Below, in pieces: positions 13,967 to 14,597 of a DNA stretch of 14,597 nucleotides. A program made the position numbers and the translations under genes. Each line of letters opens with the position of its first letter. The stretch's first letter is position 1. This DNA is from Thiomargarita sp. (GTDB taxonomy: Bacteria > Pseudomonadota > Gammaproteobacteria > Beggiatoales > Beggiatoaceae), in assembly GCA_030635005.1 (NCBI GenBank), contig DAOVZS010000043.1:1-14597 (forward strand). Reading direction: 5' to 3'. The notes beneath the pieces are model-generated. The model made no database searches. It was not told the origin of the DNA and saw only the letters and a program-made list of their open reading frames with translations.

Positions 13967-14545
13967 ATGAATGGATTTATCCATGACACAGCCATTATTG
14001 ATGGGGGGGCTCGCATCGGTACAGATACGCGTATTTGGCATTGGGTACATATTTGTGCTGGAGCAGTCATTGGTAATGCGTGTAGTATAGGACAAAACGT
14101 TTTTATTGGTAATAAAGTAGTGATTGGTCACAATGTTAAAATTCAAAATAATGTGTCTGTATATGATAATGTTATTTTAGAAGATGACGTTTTTTGTGGT
14201 CCCAGTATGGTTTTTACCAACGTCTATAATCCACGTTCTGCTATTTCACGAAAAGATGATTATAGAGATACTTTAATCAAACGTGGTGCAACATTAGGAG
14301 CAAACTGTACGATTATTTGTGGTCATATTATTGGTCAATACGCTTTTATAGGGGCGGGTAGCGTTATCAATTGTAATGTTCCTGATTTTGCATTAATGGT
14401 AGGGGTACCCGCACGTCATATTGGTTGGATGAGTCAATATGGAGAACGTTTAGCCTTACCTTTGACAGGTTTTGGGGAAAGCATTTGTCCTCATACAGGC
14501 ACGCATTATCAACTTAAAAATGGACTTTGTTATCTGAAAAGTTAA
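13967..14545 (+). CDS. wbpD: WbpD/WlbB-type UDP-amino-sugar N-acetyltransferase
   Basis: This 192-aa left-handed beta-helix acetyltransferase acts on UDP-2-acetamido-3-amino-2,3-dideoxy-glucuronate with acetyl-CoA, making the diacetamido sugar used in O-antigen or other surface polysaccharide. Hexapeptide repeats fill residues 8-75 and 105-150. Family-specific blocks are HICAGAVIG (28-36), GQNVFIGNKVVIG (42-54), QNNVSVYDNV (60-69), FCGPSMVFTNVYNPRS (76-91), KRGATLGANCTI (105-116) and MVGVPARHIGWMS (144-156). A C-terminal tail with CPHTGTHY (174-181) is also usual. ATG 13967 is chosen because an overlapping ATG at 13963 hits a stop after seven codons. It starts 5 bp after the dehydrogenase gene, so the two are co-translated. 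The aminotransferase and epimerase steps are not in the window. Confidence 0.93.
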   Translation: MNGFIHDTAIIDGGARIGTDTRIWHWVHICAGAVIGNACSIGQNVFIGNKVVIGHNVKIQNNVSVYDNVILEDDVFCGPSMVFTNVYNPRSAISRKDDYRDTLIKRGATLGANCTIICGHIIGQYAFIGAGSVINCNVPDFALMVGVPARHIGWMSQYGERLALPLTGFGESICPHTGTHYQLKNGLCYLKS

Positions 14546-14576
14546 TTAATACCTTTTATATATAACGGGATGGAAT

Positions 14577-14597
14577 ATGCCAAAGAAAACAGGAATA
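14577..14597 (+). CDS. 5' end of a further gene, cut by the window edge
   Basis: ATG at 14577 opens a frame reading MPKKTGI to the end of the window, with GGGA (14567-14570) 6 nt upstream. It lies 31 bp after wbpD in the same direction. In related clusters a WbpE-type aminotransferase often adjoins wbpD, so that is the first guess, but seven residues identify nothing. A second frame from ATG 14570 (MEYAKENRN) is possible but has no ribosome-binding site. Confidence 0.4.

Noticed and set aside
1..14597. tRNA, rRNA, insertion sequences or phage genes
   Set aside because: No cloverleaf, rRNA-like stretch, transposase, integrase or terminal inverted repeat was seen on either strand.

Overview
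The window is about 14.6 kb of AT-rich bacterial chromosome (G+C in the high 30s percent by eye). It is densely coding, with gammaproteobacterial housekeeping genes at both ends. The pilM/mrcA divergence, the yebC-ruvC pair, a YccA-type Bax-inhibitor protein, a Uup-type ABC-F ATPase and a WbpD-type sugar acetyltransferase all point to a gammaproteobacterium. The low G+C together with DUF1538 genes and a REC-first histidine kinase would suit a sulfur-oxidising Thiotrichales/Beggiatoa-like organism. That placement is an inference, not something read directly from the sequence.

Layout, left to right. (1) 1-304: the 5' end of pilM on the minus strand, then an AT-rich divergent promoter region. 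It holds a consensus sigma70 promoter (TTGACA-16-TATAAT) facing mrcA, an overlapping promoter candidate facing pilM, and a TAAT tetranucleotide microsatellite in the mrcA leader. (2) 305-4634, plus strand: mrcA (PBP1A), plsY, yebC and ruvC, covering peptidoglycan synthesis, phospholipid synthesis, translation and recombination. (3) 4631-5322: two overlapping small genes, a minimal nucleotidyltransferase and an HI0074-family HEPN-fold partner carrying R-x4-H-x-Y. They sit where ruvA would normally follow ruvC. (4) 5332-7581: a compact cassette of two tandem DUF1538 membrane proteins, a PII-like protein and a stand-alone two-CBS protein. The genes overlap or almost touch. This is the best candidate in the window for a poorly described system: a split membrane transporter with two ligand-sensing regulators. 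(5) 7566-10921, minus strand: yccA, then a TRAP substrate-binding protein resembling TakP, then a REC-histidine kinase. Short perfect hairpins lie between them, and the kinase 3' end overlaps the CBS gene convergently. (6) 10922-14597, plus strand: uup, then an oxidoreductase/acetyltransferase pair of the UDP-diacetamido-uronic acid pathway, then the first codons of another gene at the edge.

All ten plus-strand genes from mrcA to the CBS gene are closely spaced or overlapping, with no terminator visible between them. They could form one transcription unit read from the strong promoter at 89-116. No tRNA, rRNA, CRISPR array, transposase or insertion sequence was seen.
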